A DNA stretch of 64,000 nucleotides from Bacillota bacterium. Its GTDB lineage: Bacteria; Bacillota; Clostridia; Lachnospirales; Lachnospiraceae. This document shows, one piece after another, positions 8,946 through 17,674 of the stretch. The notes under the pieces were generated by a model. The model saw only the letters and a program-made list of their open reading frames with translations. It was not told the origin of the DNA and searched no databases. The position numbers and the translations under genes are program-made. Within the stretch, counting starts at the first letter, position 1. The number at the start of each line of letters is the position of its first letter. Location: positions 123,843 through 187,842 of the forward strand of contig JAEZZQ010000034.1 in NCBI GenBank assembly GCA_023442465.1. The letters run 5' to 3'.

Positions 8946-10099
8946 TGAATCTGGTGATTGACTGCTTTAAGCTCGTGAAGGGGGCAGGTAAAAGCATCGG
9001 CATTTACAATCTGGCAAAAAGCGTTGCCGGACATTTAGGAGAGCGGGCACAGAACGACACCATTATTGTGCTCGGAAATTCCTATAACAAAAAGGATTTT
9101 GATGTGCCAGGTGTTACCTTCGTTGAGATGAAAGGGAATCCGTTAAATAAGATATACTGTATCCTATGGGAGCTTTTTCTTGTACCTTGGTATGCAAAGA
9201 AGTACCAGGCGGATAGGGTATTGTTCCCGAGAGGGTTCGCACCCTTGCGAACCGCGAAGAAATTGGCTTTTGGTATGAAAGGGAAGATGAGGGACACTGT
9301 TATTATTAATGATTTGATTCCCTTTTATTATGATAAATATTATCCTGATGTATTTAACAAGCTAGAAAACGCTTATATCATGAATCGTCTGAAAGCTTCT
9401 ATCAAACAAGCGGACCGTATCATAACAATATCTGAATATTCCAGGGGAGAAATATTGAATAAGGTGCCGGGCTGTGAAGAGAAGATAACGGTAATCCACC
9501 CTGGATTAAATGATGTGTCTTATACGGTACCTGATATACACAGTGAAAAAAGAGAAAACGAGAAACGAGAGTATATCATCGCTATGACTTCTGGACTCCC
9601 GCATAAAAATGCGGCTGGAATCCTAAGAGCATACGAGGTTTACTATGAAAAGGCCAAAGAACGGGCAGCAGAGCCCCTTGATTTAGTGGTAATCGGAATT
9701 GCAGATACTTCCCTGTATGCTGAGATGAAAAAAGAGGCGAAGGAGCAAGTTAGATGTTATAAGTTTTTTGAAAGTTTCAATGAAATGTGCAGTATAGCGG
9801 CAGGTGGAAAGGTATATTTATTTCTCTCCTATACTGAGGGGTTTGGATTCCCGCCTTTGGAATCAATGCAGTTAGGTATTCCCGTGGTATGCTCTAATAG
9901 AAGTTCTCTTCCTGAAGTCGTGGGCGAAGCGGGGATTCTTGTGAATCCTGACGACACAGTAGCCGTAGCCGAGGCTCTGCACGCGATTCTTACAGATGAG
10001 AAGATACGGGAAGAGCTAATAGCAAAGGGCTATGAAAATATTGGAAGATTTTCATGGCAAACCAGAACAGATTTATATTGGAAGGAATTGTTTCAGTGA
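8945..10099 (+). CDS. Glycosyltransferase family 4
   Basis: A 384-residue GT-B enzyme of family 4. The N-terminal domain includes VIINDLIPFYYDKYYP and the helix RIITISEYSRGEI; the C-terminal domain carries the donor-binding E-x7-E in EGFGFPPLESMQLGIP and the retaining-GT4 loop SSLPEVVGEAG. AAGGAG is placed eight bases before the ATG, which shares one base with the previous stop. Coming right after the initiating transferase, it is a reasonable candidate for the second sugar of the repeat unit. The gene is most like the GT4 at 30402-31580. Sugar and linkage are not predictable from the sequence. Confidence 0.9.
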   Translation: MNLVIDCFKLVKGAGKSIGIYNLAKSVAGHLGERAQNDTIIVLGNSYNKKDFDVPGVTFVEMKGNPLNKIYCILWELFLVPWYAKKYQADRVLFPRGFAPLRTAKKLAFGMKGKMRDTVIINDLIPFYYDKYYPDVFNKLENAYIMNRLKASIKQADRIITISEYSRGEILNKVPGCEEKITVIHPGLNDVSYTVPDIHSEKRENEKREYIIAMTSGLPHKNAAGILRAYEVYYEKAKERAAEPLDLVVIGIADTSLYAEMKKEAKEQVRCYKFFESFNEMCSIAAGGKVYLFLSYTEGFGFPPLESMQLGIPVVCSNRSSLPEVVGEAGILVNPDDTVAVAEALHAILTDEKIREELIAKGYENIGRFSWQTRTDLYWKELFQ

Positions 10100-11253
10100 G
10101 CAGATTACTTATATATGATAACTCCAATTTTGTAGATTTTCCTATCGGCGGACAACTGACAAGTATCAGTAGCTTCCTTCGCTTTTTATGTGAAGAGCAT
10201 TCGGAGAGGATAAATGATATTTTGCTGATAGGTGTTACATTAGAACCTTCTGAAATTGGAAAGATAAGGAAACTGGAATTATATGGCAGGAAGATAGATT
10301 TTCTGCCGGTGGCCTCAGCAGAGAGTGATTTGGCTAATACTTCAAAATCACTGCGCTTACAATATGCAAAAGGATTATTAAAATATAAAAAAATATTGAA
10401 AATCACTCGAAGTGATTGTAATTATATTCACGCACCGGAAGCTTATGGTATTGTGAAGCTTTTTTCTATAGGATTCCAATGCGTTATCTTTTCTCATGGC
10501 AGTTATTTTAATATGGAACGGGGCTTTCGATTTTTCCAGAAAAATGTACTTATAAAAAAAGGGTTTGTGGCATATTTGAAATGGATATTAAAAAATGCCG
10601 ATATGATATTTCTGCTGGATAAGGACAGCTTGAGGGATTATGCACCTTATAACGGGAATTTGGTGGAGGTGGTAAACTCCATCGTATGTCCGCAGATCGA
10701 GGAGGGTCTTCATAAACTTAAGGCCGGCAGGGTAAGTGAGATACTGTTTGTAGGGCGCCTTTCCAAAGATAAGGGAGTGGAGCCTATTATTCATGCCGTT
10801 GCGGGAAAAGAAGGTTTGTCTGGTATGGAAGGCTTGCATCTAACCATCGTAGGAAACGGCGAGGAATATAACCGCCTGATACCTTATGAGAGCAAAAACG
10901 TACGCTTTACGGGGGCAGTCTCCCCGAAAAAGGTAAAGGAGTATATGGAAGAGGCGGATATACTCGTGATGAATTCGGCCTTTGAAGGGATTCCTATGAC
11001 GATACTGGAAGCTATCAGTCACGCCCTGCCGGTTGTCAGTACGAATGTTGGTGGTATCGGTCAGGTGCTTTCCTTTGGGCAGGACTCAGAAGAGACAGAC
11101 GCTACGGCGGAAAGCATACAAGAAGCCATAAGGAGAATCTCGGATAATTATGAAAGCTATTCGAGGAATGCTTATGTCAATTCCAAGGCTTACGATTATA
11201 AGATGGTCAATAAAAAAGTATATGAACTATTGAGTGTTTATTGGAGGCAGTAG
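10096..11253 (+). CDS. Glycosyltransferase family 4
   Basis: About 385 residues when started at the GTG at 10096, which sits in a GTGA overlap with the previous stop and has GGAAGG ten bases upstream; an in-frame ATG at 10054 would overlap the previous gene by 46 bases and adds residues unlike the family. Domain marks are FPIGGQLTSI in the N-terminal domain, ILFVGRLSKDKG at the start of the C-terminal domain, the E-x7-E in FEGIPMTILEA, and STNVGGIGQVL. Soluble, probably acting at the inner membrane face. Part of the same tightly spaced operon; sugar unknown. Confidence 0.88.
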   Translation: MSRLLIYDNSNFVDFPIGGQLTSISSFLRFLCEEHSERINDILLIGVTLEPSEIGKIRKLELYGRKIDFLPVASAESDLANTSKSLRLQYAKGLLKYKKILKITRSDCNYIHAPEAYGIVKLFSIGFQCVIFSHGSYFNMERGFRFFQKNVLIKKGFVAYLKWILKNADMIFLLDKDSLRDYAPYNGNLVEVVNSIVCPQIEEGLHKLKAGRVSEILFVGRLSKDKGVEPIIHAVAGKEGLSGMEGLHLTIVGNGEEYNRLIPYESKNVRFTGAVSPKKVKEYMEEADILVMNSAFEGIPMTILEAISHALPVVSTNVGGIGQVLSFGQDSEETDATAESIQEAIRRISDNYESYSRNAYVNSKAYDYKMVNKKVYELLSVYWRQ

Positions 11254-11257
11254 CCAG

Positions 11258-12241
11258 ATGGCAGATAAAAAAGTAAGCATCATAGTACCGGTGTATAACG
11301 GGGAAGAATACGTGGAGCGGTGTATTAACAGCTTGCTGGCTCAGACCTATGAGAATGTGGAGATCACCATTATTGACGATGGATCTACGGACAAGAGTGG
11401 TCAGATTTGTGATACATTTTCGGAAAAATATGATAAAATAAAAACGATTCACGTTGAAAATGCCGGTGTATCAGCGGCAAGAAACAGAGGGATTGAAGAA
11501 GCGAAGGGCGATTATATTTCCTTTGTGGATGCAGACGATTATTTAGAGACGGATGCATTAAATTATTTGATAAATATACTGGAAGAGACAGAAAGCGATA
11601 TTGCGGGCTGTAACTTCTACACCTTTTTAGATGAACGGAAGAAGCGGATTCTGCCTAAAGAAGATGCCAAGAAAGAAGTCCTTACGGGAAAAGAATTTAT
11701 AGAAAGAGGAATTCTCTCCGGAGACACGAGGTGCTGGGCCAAATTATACACCACCCAGATCATTGATGGCAAACGCTTTGAAACGGGGCTTACTATCGGG
11801 GAGGACATGCTCTTCTTATTGGAACTTATGGAGGAAGGTACGAAAATCTGCCGCAGCTCTTATGAGGGCTACGGATATTTTGCAAATGAGTCCGGTGCCA
11901 TGAAGCGCAAGTTTAAGGAAAGTTATATGGACCAGATTACCTGTTGGAAAAGAGCGGTGGAGCGGATCAGGAATTTTCCTGAGATGAGGCCCAAGGCGGT
12001 TTCGATTTTAATGATTTCCATTATGCTGGTGGTTGGGAAGCTGTCGGTACTTTCTGCCAAGGAAAGAAGAGCATATACTGACTGTATAAAAGCCTGCACA
12101 AAAGAAATGAAGAAATGCAGGGAGGAAAAGGCTGCTTATAAAGAGCTTTCGCTTGGTTATAAAGTAAAAACGACTGTTTTTGGTCAATTTCCAAGGTTAT
12201 ATCTAAATGCGTATCATTTGTTTAAAACCAGGGAGTTATAG
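11258..12241 (+). CDS. Glycosyltransferase family 2
   Basis: A 327-residue GT-A enzyme of family 2. The N-terminus reads VSIIVPVYNGEEYVERC, followed by TIIDDGSTDKSG and the metal-binding DADD in SFVDADDYL; GEDMLFLLELM supplies the catalytic-base region. The start at 11258 has GGAGG ten bases upstream; the longer reading from 11234 is less likely because it overlaps the previous gene. The C-terminal hundred residues are helical and basic, as in many capsule GT2 enzymes that dock on the membrane. It sits between a GT4 and a GH105-like gene. Donor unknown. Confidence 0.9.
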   Translation: MADKKVSIIVPVYNGEEYVERCINSLLAQTYENVEITIIDDGSTDKSGQICDTFSEKYDKIKTIHVENAGVSAARNRGIEEAKGDYISFVDADDYLETDALNYLINILEETESDIAGCNFYTFLDERKKRILPKEDAKKEVLTGKEFIERGILSGDTRCWAKLYTTQIIDGKRFETGLTIGEDMLFLLELMEEGTKICRSSYEGYGYFANESGAMKRKFKESYMDQITCWKRAVERIRNFPEMRPKAVSILMISIMLVVGKLSVLSAKERRAYTDCIKACTKEMKKCREEKAAYKELSLGYKVKTTVFGQFPRLYLNAYHLFKTREL

Positions 12242-12259
12242 TTACGAAGAGGAATGTAT

Positions 12260-13327
12260 ATGACAGAGAGAATGAAGCGGCTGCAGGCAGAAGCAATATA
12301 TGTAATGCTGCATTATCATGAGAAGACAGGTAAACAGAAGGCAAAAGATTTGCTGAAGAAAGCGGCGGGCCGCTATGTCTCTCCTAAGGATTATATTTCA
12401 TGGCCGACGGGGCTTATTGCCAATGCGCTGATGGAGAATTATGAGCGATGGGAGAACAAAGATGAGGTTCTATCTGCGCTCGAAGCCTATTTTGACTTCT
12501 GGATTAAAAATGCGAAGCCTATATATTGTATCGATGATGCACTGTGCGGCACAGCACTTCTTGCGTTATACAAACTTACCGGAGCGGAAAAATACAGGGC
12601 TGGTGCGGATAAGATAGCAGCCTATTTGTATAAAATTGCGGATGAGGATGCAGATGAAAAGGGAAGCCTCCCATATCGTCCTTCACAAAAAAATAATCAT
12701 ATCTATGTGGACGGAATAGGAATGATGTGCCCTTTTTTATGCGAATATGGGGTAACATTTGGAGACGACAAAGCAATATTGCTTTGCATAAAACAAATAA
12801 AAAATATGCTGGAATACGGTATGGACGAAGACAGCTTTCTTCCTTATCACGGATATATGTATGAAAGTAAGGTAAAATATGGTATTATTGGCTGGGGCCG
12901 TGCTGTAGGGTGGCTGCTTATGGGAATAGCAGGCAGCCTTCATTTCTTACCGAAAGAGCATCTTGATTATATCAGCCTGAAGGAAGTGTTTCAGCGAATA
13001 GCAGACAGCGCATACTATTATCAGAAAGCAAACGGGGCTTTTGCATGGCAGCTGGAAGCGCAGGAAGGGCCGCAGGACAGTTCGGCGACAGCTATGATAA
13101 CTTCGGCAATATTAAAGGGAATACAAACAGGAATTATCGATGGAAGTGAGAACGCATACGGGAAAAAAGTAAGGGCTTCAGCTGAATTCCTTGCCGGATG
13201 TGAGAAAGACGGCAAGATATTCGTCTGCTCCGGAGAGTGCAAGGGTTTCTCTGAGTATCCCCAAATCTATGGAACATACCCGTGGTCGTTAGGGCCTGGT
13301 CTGAACGTGCTCTTGCAGAAAGAGTGA
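12260..13327 (+). CDS. GH105/GH88-like unsaturated uronyl hydrolase
   Basis: A 355-residue (alpha/alpha)6-barrel protein resembling YteR and other unsaturated rhamnogalacturonyl or glucuronyl hydrolases. Marks in order: ISWPTGLIANALM, IDDALCGTALLALYKLTG (Asp 92/93), YVDGIGMMCPFLCEYG (Asp 151, the position of the family's catalytic Asp), IIGWGRAVGWLLMGI, and QDSSATAMITSAIL. There is no signal peptide, so it should be cytosolic. The ATG at 12260 has an AGAGGA box seven bases before it; ATG at 12254 is too close. Such an enzyme normally degrades lyase products, so its place inside a biosynthetic operon is odd. It may trim uronic acid-containing glycan or act as a non-catalytic relative. Confidence 0.75.
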   Translation: MTERMKRLQAEAIYVMLHYHEKTGKQKAKDLLKKAAGRYVSPKDYISWPTGLIANALMENYERWENKDEVLSALEAYFDFWIKNAKPIYCIDDALCGTALLALYKLTGAEKYRAGADKIAAYLYKIADEDADEKGSLPYRPSQKNNHIYVDGIGMMCPFLCEYGVTFGDDKAILLCIKQIKNMLEYGMDEDSFLPYHGYMYESKVKYGIIGWGRAVGWLLMGIAGSLHFLPKEHLDYISLKEVFQRIADSAYYYQKANGAFAWQLEAQEGPQDSSATAMITSAILKGIQTGIIDGSENAYGKKVRASAEFLAGCEKDGKIFVCSGECKGFSEYPQIYGTYPWSLGPGLNVLLQKE

Positions 13328-13357
13328 ATATGCCATAAAATATTTGGAAGGACATAA

Positions 13358-14263
13358 ATGGATATGATTATTATACAGATTGCGGGCGGTCTGGGAAACC
13401 AGATGCAGCAATATGCCCTATATCAGAAGTTCTTAAGCCTCCGCATAGAAGCAAAGTTGGATATTTCGTGGTTTACGCGGGAAGAACGCCAGAATGGCGT
13501 GTATGCCAAGCGAGAACTGGAGCTTAATTATTTCGAAGGAATAGAATACGAAGTATGTACCGCAGAAGAGATACAGTCGCTAATAGGAACGGAAGGCCTG
13601 TTGGGAAAGATTAAAGGAAAATTATTGCCGGGAACAAAGAAAATCTTTTATGAGACAGCTATGTACCATCCGGAGATTTTCGAGCTTAGGGATATGTATT
13701 TGTGCGGCTATTGGGCTTGTGAAAAATATTATGAGGAAATCCTTGACTTGCTTCGGGGAAAATTTCATTTTCCACCAAGTGGAAATCTGGCGAACGAAAA
13801 TACGGCAGTAAAAATGCAAAATGAGGAATCTGTCAGCATCCATGTAAGAAGAGGAGATTATCTGGACGCTAAGAATTTGGAAATGTTCGGAAATATTTGT
13901 ACGGAGGAATATTATACGGGCGCCATAAATCACATAAAGCAAATATATCCGGAGGCTCATTTTTATGTATTTACGGATGATGAGGAATATGTGAGGGAAA
14001 AATATATATCGGACGAATATACCGTTGTATATTGGAACAAAGGAAAAGACAGCTTTTATGATATATGGCTGATGAGCAAGTGCAAGCATAATATATGTGC
14101 GAACTCAACCTTCAGCTTCTGGGGTGCCAGACTGAATAGCAATTCTCAAAAGATAATAATCAGGCCGTCTGTTCACAAGAATTCGCAGAGGCTGGAAGAA
14201 AAGCAGATGCATGAATTGTGGAAAAAGTGGGTTCTTATCGATAATAAAGGAGATGTTTTGTAA
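13358..14263 (+). CDS. Alpha-1,2-fucosyltransferase (GT11)
   Basis: A 301-residue enzyme with all the usual GT11 marks: IIQIAGGLGNQMQQYALY at the N-terminus, the GDP-fucose-binding HVRRGDY at residues 162-168, FYVFTDD, and ICANSTFSFWGARL near the end. It transfers fucose or a similar GDP-6-deoxyhexose to a hydroxyl, usually of galactose. Cytosolic, acting on the lipid-linked repeat unit. AAGGAC precedes the ATG. No GDP-fucose synthase lies in this window, although gmd (54622) makes the shared intermediate GDP-4-keto-6-deoxymannose; since rmd follows it, the actual donor could be another GDP-deoxyhexose. Confidence 0.9.
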   Translation: MDMIIIQIAGGLGNQMQQYALYQKFLSLRIEAKLDISWFTREERQNGVYAKRELELNYFEGIEYEVCTAEEIQSLIGTEGLLGKIKGKLLPGTKKIFYETAMYHPEIFELRDMYLCGYWACEKYYEEILDLLRGKFHFPPSGNLANENTAVKMQNEESVSIHVRRGDYLDAKNLEMFGNICTEEYYTGAINHIKQIYPEAHFYVFTDDEEYVREKYISDEYTVVYWNKGKDSFYDIWLMSKCKHNICANSTFSFWGARLNSNSQKIIIRPSVHKNSQRLEEKQMHELWKKWVLIDNKGDVL

Positions 14264-14284
14264 AGAACCTGAAAGGAAAAATAA

Positions 14285-15418
14285 ATGGGTAAGAGATTTA
14301 GAATAGCCATGATTGGGCAGAAAAGAATACCATCCAGAGAAGGCGGAGTGGAAATTGTCGTAAATGAGCTGTCTACCCGTCTTGTAAAAAAAGGGTATGA
14401 AGTGGATGCTTACAACCGCTCGGGATATCATGTTTCCGGTAAAGAGTTTCAAAAAAAAGGGAAAAAAGGGAAATATTATGAAAATATCAGGATTATCATA
14501 GTTCCCACCTTTAAAAATGGAAAATTAAATGCTATCGTATATTCCTTTCTTGCTACATTGCGTGCCTTGTTCGGAAAATATGATGTTATACATTACCATG
14601 CGGAGGGGCCATGTGCCATGTTATGGATTCCCAAGCTATTCGGGATACGTATTGTGGCTACGATTCATGGACTCGATTGGCAAAGGGCAAAATGGGGAAA
14701 TTTTGCTTCTTACGTGCTGAAATTTGGAGAAAAGATGGCGGTCAGATATGCAGATGAAATCATTGTATTATCAGGGAATGTCCAAAGTTATTTTAAAGAA
14801 ACTTATGGGAGAGACACTAATTATATTCCAAACGGAATTGAAAAGCCTGAAATAAAAGAAGCAAATATTATAAAACAGAAATATGGCCTTGAAAAAGATA
14901 GTTATATCCTATTTCTTGCCAGACTGGTTCCGGAAAAAGGGCTGCATTACCTTCTGGAAGCTTTTTCCAGAATAAAAACTGAAAAAAAACTTGTAGTGGC
15001 AGGCGGAAGCAGCCATTCCTTCGAGTATATTGAGAAAGTAAAGAAAATGGCGGAGAAGGATAAACGAGTTATATTTACGGATTTTGTGCAGGGAGAAACT
15101 TTAGAAGAACTTTATTCAAACGCCTATTTATTTGTTCTTCCCAGCGATATTGAGGGAATGGCTATCAGCCTGTTAGAAGCGATGAGCTATGGTAATTGCT
15201 GCGTGGTGAGTGACATTAAAGAGAACGTAGAAGTGGTAGGCAAAAACGGCATTACCTTCGAAAAAAGCAGCATAGCAGACCTTAAGAAAAAATTGTGTTA
15301 CCTGCTGGACAACAAAGAAATCGTTGAAAAGTATAAGGAAGAGGCTTCAGATTTCATCTGTAGAAAGTATAATTGGGAAGAGGTCTTGAAGGAGACAGAA
15401 AAGCTATATAGGAGATAA
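14285..15418 (+). CDS. GT4 with DUF1972 N-terminus (rhamnosyltransferase-like)
   Basis: A 377-residue GT-B enzyme. The start IAMIGQKRIPSREGGVEI is the signature of DUF1972, the N-terminal domain of a GT4 branch that includes the pneumococcal beta-1,4-rhamnosyltransferase WchF. Further marks are YHAEGPCA, TIHGLDWQRAKWG and, in the C-terminal domain, FLARLVPEKGLHYLLEAF and SDIEGMAISLLEAMSYG with the E-x7-E pair. AAAGG lies eight bases before the ATG. By family it probably adds a rhamnose or other deoxyhexose, often as the second sugar of the unit, but no rmlABCD genes are present here, so the donor stays open. Confidence 0.88.
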   Translation: MGKRFRIAMIGQKRIPSREGGVEIVVNELSTRLVKKGYEVDAYNRSGYHVSGKEFQKKGKKGKYYENIRIIIVPTFKNGKLNAIVYSFLATLRALFGKYDVIHYHAEGPCAMLWIPKLFGIRIVATIHGLDWQRAKWGNFASYVLKFGEKMAVRYADEIIVLSGNVQSYFKETYGRDTNYIPNGIEKPEIKEANIIKQKYGLEKDSYILFLARLVPEKGLHYLLEAFSRIKTEKKLVVAGGSSHSFEYIEKVKKMAEKDKRVIFTDFVQGETLEELYSNAYLFVLPSDIEGMAISLLEAMSYGNCCVVSDIKENVEVVGKNGITFEKSSIADLKKKLCYLLDNKEIVEKYKEEASDFICRKYNWEEVLKETEKLYRR

Positions 15419-16636
15419 ATGTTGAGAATTTTGATGGTAAATAAGTTTTTATATCCTAATGGAGGTTCGGAGACCTATATCTTTAAGCTGGGTGAAGAAC
15501 TAACCCGGATGGGACACGAGGTGCAATATTTTGGAATGGAGCATGAAGGCCGCATTGTTGGAAACCGGGCTGAAAGCTATACGTCTAATATGGACTTTCA
15601 TACTGGAAAGCTTCAGAAACTCTTATATCCGTTTAAGATTATATATTCTGCTGAAGCGAGAAGGAAACTCCGAAGGGTTTTAAATGATTTTGAACCTGAC
15701 GTCGTTCACTTGAACAATTTTAATTTTCAATTGACCCCTTCTATTATTTATGAAATACGTGCTTTTGATAAGAAGAATAAGAAGAAAACAGCCCTTATAT
15801 ACACCGCTCACGACTATCAGTGGGTATGTCCGAATCATATGCTGCGCATTCCTGAAAGCGGAGAACTGTGCATGCGGTGTGTGAAAGGAAGCTTTGGAAA
15901 CTGCACAAAATACAGATGTATCCATAACTCCAAGGTTAAGAGTATTTTAGGCGCTGTTGAAGGTGTTTTGTACAGTAAGTTAAAGACCTACCGGTATGTT
16001 GATATGGTCGTGTGCCCCAGCGAATTTATGAACCGAGTCCTGTCTAATAATCCGATATTAAAAGAAAAAACGATTACCCTGCATAACTTTATAGAAAAAG
16101 AAGAAGTAAATATAAATAATGATGTAAAGAAGGACTATGTATTGTATTTCGGGCGTTATGCGGAAGAAAAGGGAATTAATACGCTTCTTGAGGTTTGCAA
16201 AAAACTGAAAGAGATCCCGTTTATATTTGCCGGAAACGGTCCGTTGGAAGAAAAAGTGAATGAAGTAGAAAATGTTGAAAACAGAGGATTCCTTTCGGGA
16301 AGAGAATTAGAGCAAGTGATAAGAGAGGCGCGATTCATTGTTTTTCCCTCCGAGTGGTATGAGAATTGTCCTTTTTCGGTTATGGAATCGCAAATGTATG
16401 GAACTCCGGTGTTAGGTGCTGATATCGGTGGAACGCCTGAGCTAATAAGAAAGAATGTCACCGGCGAACTGTTCGAAAGCGGGAATGAAGAAGCTTTGAG
16501 GGCCGGAATTAAGAAACTATGGGACGACAGGATGGCTTGCAGGGAATATGCGGAAAATTGCAGGAGTATTGTATTCGATACAACGCAGGAATATTGCAGG
16601 AAACTGGTGGAAATATACTGCCTGAAAGAGAAATGA
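15419..16636 (+). CDS. Glycosyltransferase family 4
   Basis: A 405-residue GT4. The N-terminus VNKFLYPNGGSETYIFKL holds the GGSE acceptor-side loop; YTAHDYQWVCPNHM and the cysteine-rich stretch after it (CMRCVKGSFGNCTKYRC) are common in a subgroup of capsule GT4 enzymes. The C-terminal domain has LYFGRYAEEKGINTLLEV, WYENCPFSVMESQMYG and GGTPELI. The ATG immediately follows the previous stop, with AGGAG in the previous gene's last codons. Soluble. Whether the four or five cysteines bind metal is not known. Sugar unknown. Confidence 0.9.
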   Translation: MLRILMVNKFLYPNGGSETYIFKLGEELTRMGHEVQYFGMEHEGRIVGNRAESYTSNMDFHTGKLQKLLYPFKIIYSAEARRKLRRVLNDFEPDVVHLNNFNFQLTPSIIYEIRAFDKKNKKKTALIYTAHDYQWVCPNHMLRIPESGELCMRCVKGSFGNCTKYRCIHNSKVKSILGAVEGVLYSKLKTYRYVDMVVCPSEFMNRVLSNNPILKEKTITLHNFIEKEEVNINNDVKKDYVLYFGRYAEEKGINTLLEVCKKLKEIPFIFAGNGPLEEKVNEVENVENRGFLSGRELEQVIREARFIVFPSEWYENCPFSVMESQMYGTPVLGADIGGTPELIRKNVTGELFESGNEEALRAGIKKLWDDRMACREYAENCRSIVFDTTQEYCRKLVEIYCLKEK

Positions 16637-16644
16637 GGAGTAAG

Positions 16645-17649
16645 ATGGCGAGAAGAACTTTATACGGAACTGTAATTGTAACATATAGATGCAATGCGCG
16701 CTGCAATATGTGCGATTGCTTTAAGGATCCGACGAAACCCAGTGAAGAAATTACGCTGGAGGATATCAAAAAGCTTCCCGAAATGGCATTTACCAATATT
16801 ACCGGAGGGGAGCCCTTTATCAGGCAGGATATACCTGAGATCGTAAGGGAGCTTTATAAAAAATCCGACAGAATCGTTATTTCTACCAATGGATATTTTA
16901 CTGACAGAATTATTGCTTTATGTAAAGAATTCCCAAAGGTAGGGATACGAATAAGCATAGAAGGACTTCAGGAAACCAACGATAAAATCAGAGGGATACC
17001 GGACGGTTTTAACAGGGGCTATAATACGTTAAAAACTTTGGTAAAAATGAAGCATCCTGACGTGGGCTTCGGAATGACGGTACAGGATATGAATTGTGCG
17101 GATCTGGTACCGCTTTATGATATTTCGAATGAGCTTGGAATGGAATTTGCTACGGCTACTTTGCATAATTCTTTTTATTTCAGAAAGACTGACAACAAAA
17201 TTGACGATAAATTGAAGGTGGCGCAGAATTTTGAGAATCTAATCAATGAGCTTCTGAAAAGCAAGTCTCCTAAGAAATGGTTCCGGGCCTATTTCAATCA
17301 TGGGCTGATCAATTATATTTATGGAAATAAAAGATTGCTTCCTTGCGATATGTCAAAAAATGCATTTTTTATTGATCCTTTTTGTGATGTACTGCCCTGC
17401 AATGGCATGGAAAAGAAGGCAGTCATGGGAAACCTCAGGGAGCAGTCATGGGAGGAACTATGGAATTCCAAGCAAGCAGACGAAGTGAGGGTATGTGCAA
17501 AAAATTGTGAAAGAAACTGTTGGATGATAGGAAGCGCATCTCCTGCCATGCACAAATATATTTGGGTACCCGGTTGGTGGGTAATAAAGCACAAGCTTTT
17601 TAAAGGCAGCAAGTATAGTTTGAAGGAAAATAAATTCATCGGGAAATGA
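16645..17649 (+). CDS. Radical SAM/SPASM protein
   Basis: A 334-residue radical SAM enzyme. The 4Fe-4S cluster motif CNARCNMC is at residues 16-23 (C16, C20, C23), followed by ITGGEPFIR, the SAM-binding GGEP, and VISTNGYFTD. The C-terminal part carries SPASM-type cysteines: LLPCDMSKNA, CDVLPCNGMEKK, then VCAKNCERNCW, which would hold auxiliary clusters. ATG at 16645 has GAGGAG five bases upstream; ATG at 16633 is an alternative and a longer reading from 16519 lies inside the previous gene. SPASM enzymes modify peptides, proteins or sugars; no precursor peptide is seen nearby, so a sugar or glycan substrate is my guess. Confidence 0.85.
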   Translation: MARRTLYGTVIVTYRCNARCNMCDCFKDPTKPSEEITLEDIKKLPEMAFTNITGGEPFIRQDIPEIVRELYKKSDRIVISTNGYFTDRIIALCKEFPKVGIRISIEGLQETNDKIRGIPDGFNRGYNTLKTLVKMKHPDVGFGMTVQDMNCADLVPLYDISNELGMEFATATLHNSFYFRKTDNKIDDKLKVAQNFENLINELLKSKSPKKWFRAYFNHGLINYIYGNKRLLPCDMSKNAFFIDPFCDVLPCNGMEKKAVMGNLREQSWEELWNSKQADEVRVCAKNCERNCWMIGSASPAMHKYIWVPGWWVIKHKLFKGSKYSLKENKFIGK

Positions 17650-17674
17650 ATATGTTTGAAAGGGTCAGGTAAGG

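Noticed and set aside
10054..10095. Longer N-terminus for the GT4 at 10096
   Set aside because: Adds residues inside the previous gene; the GTG at 10096 has a good ribosome binding site and the family N-terminus starts there.
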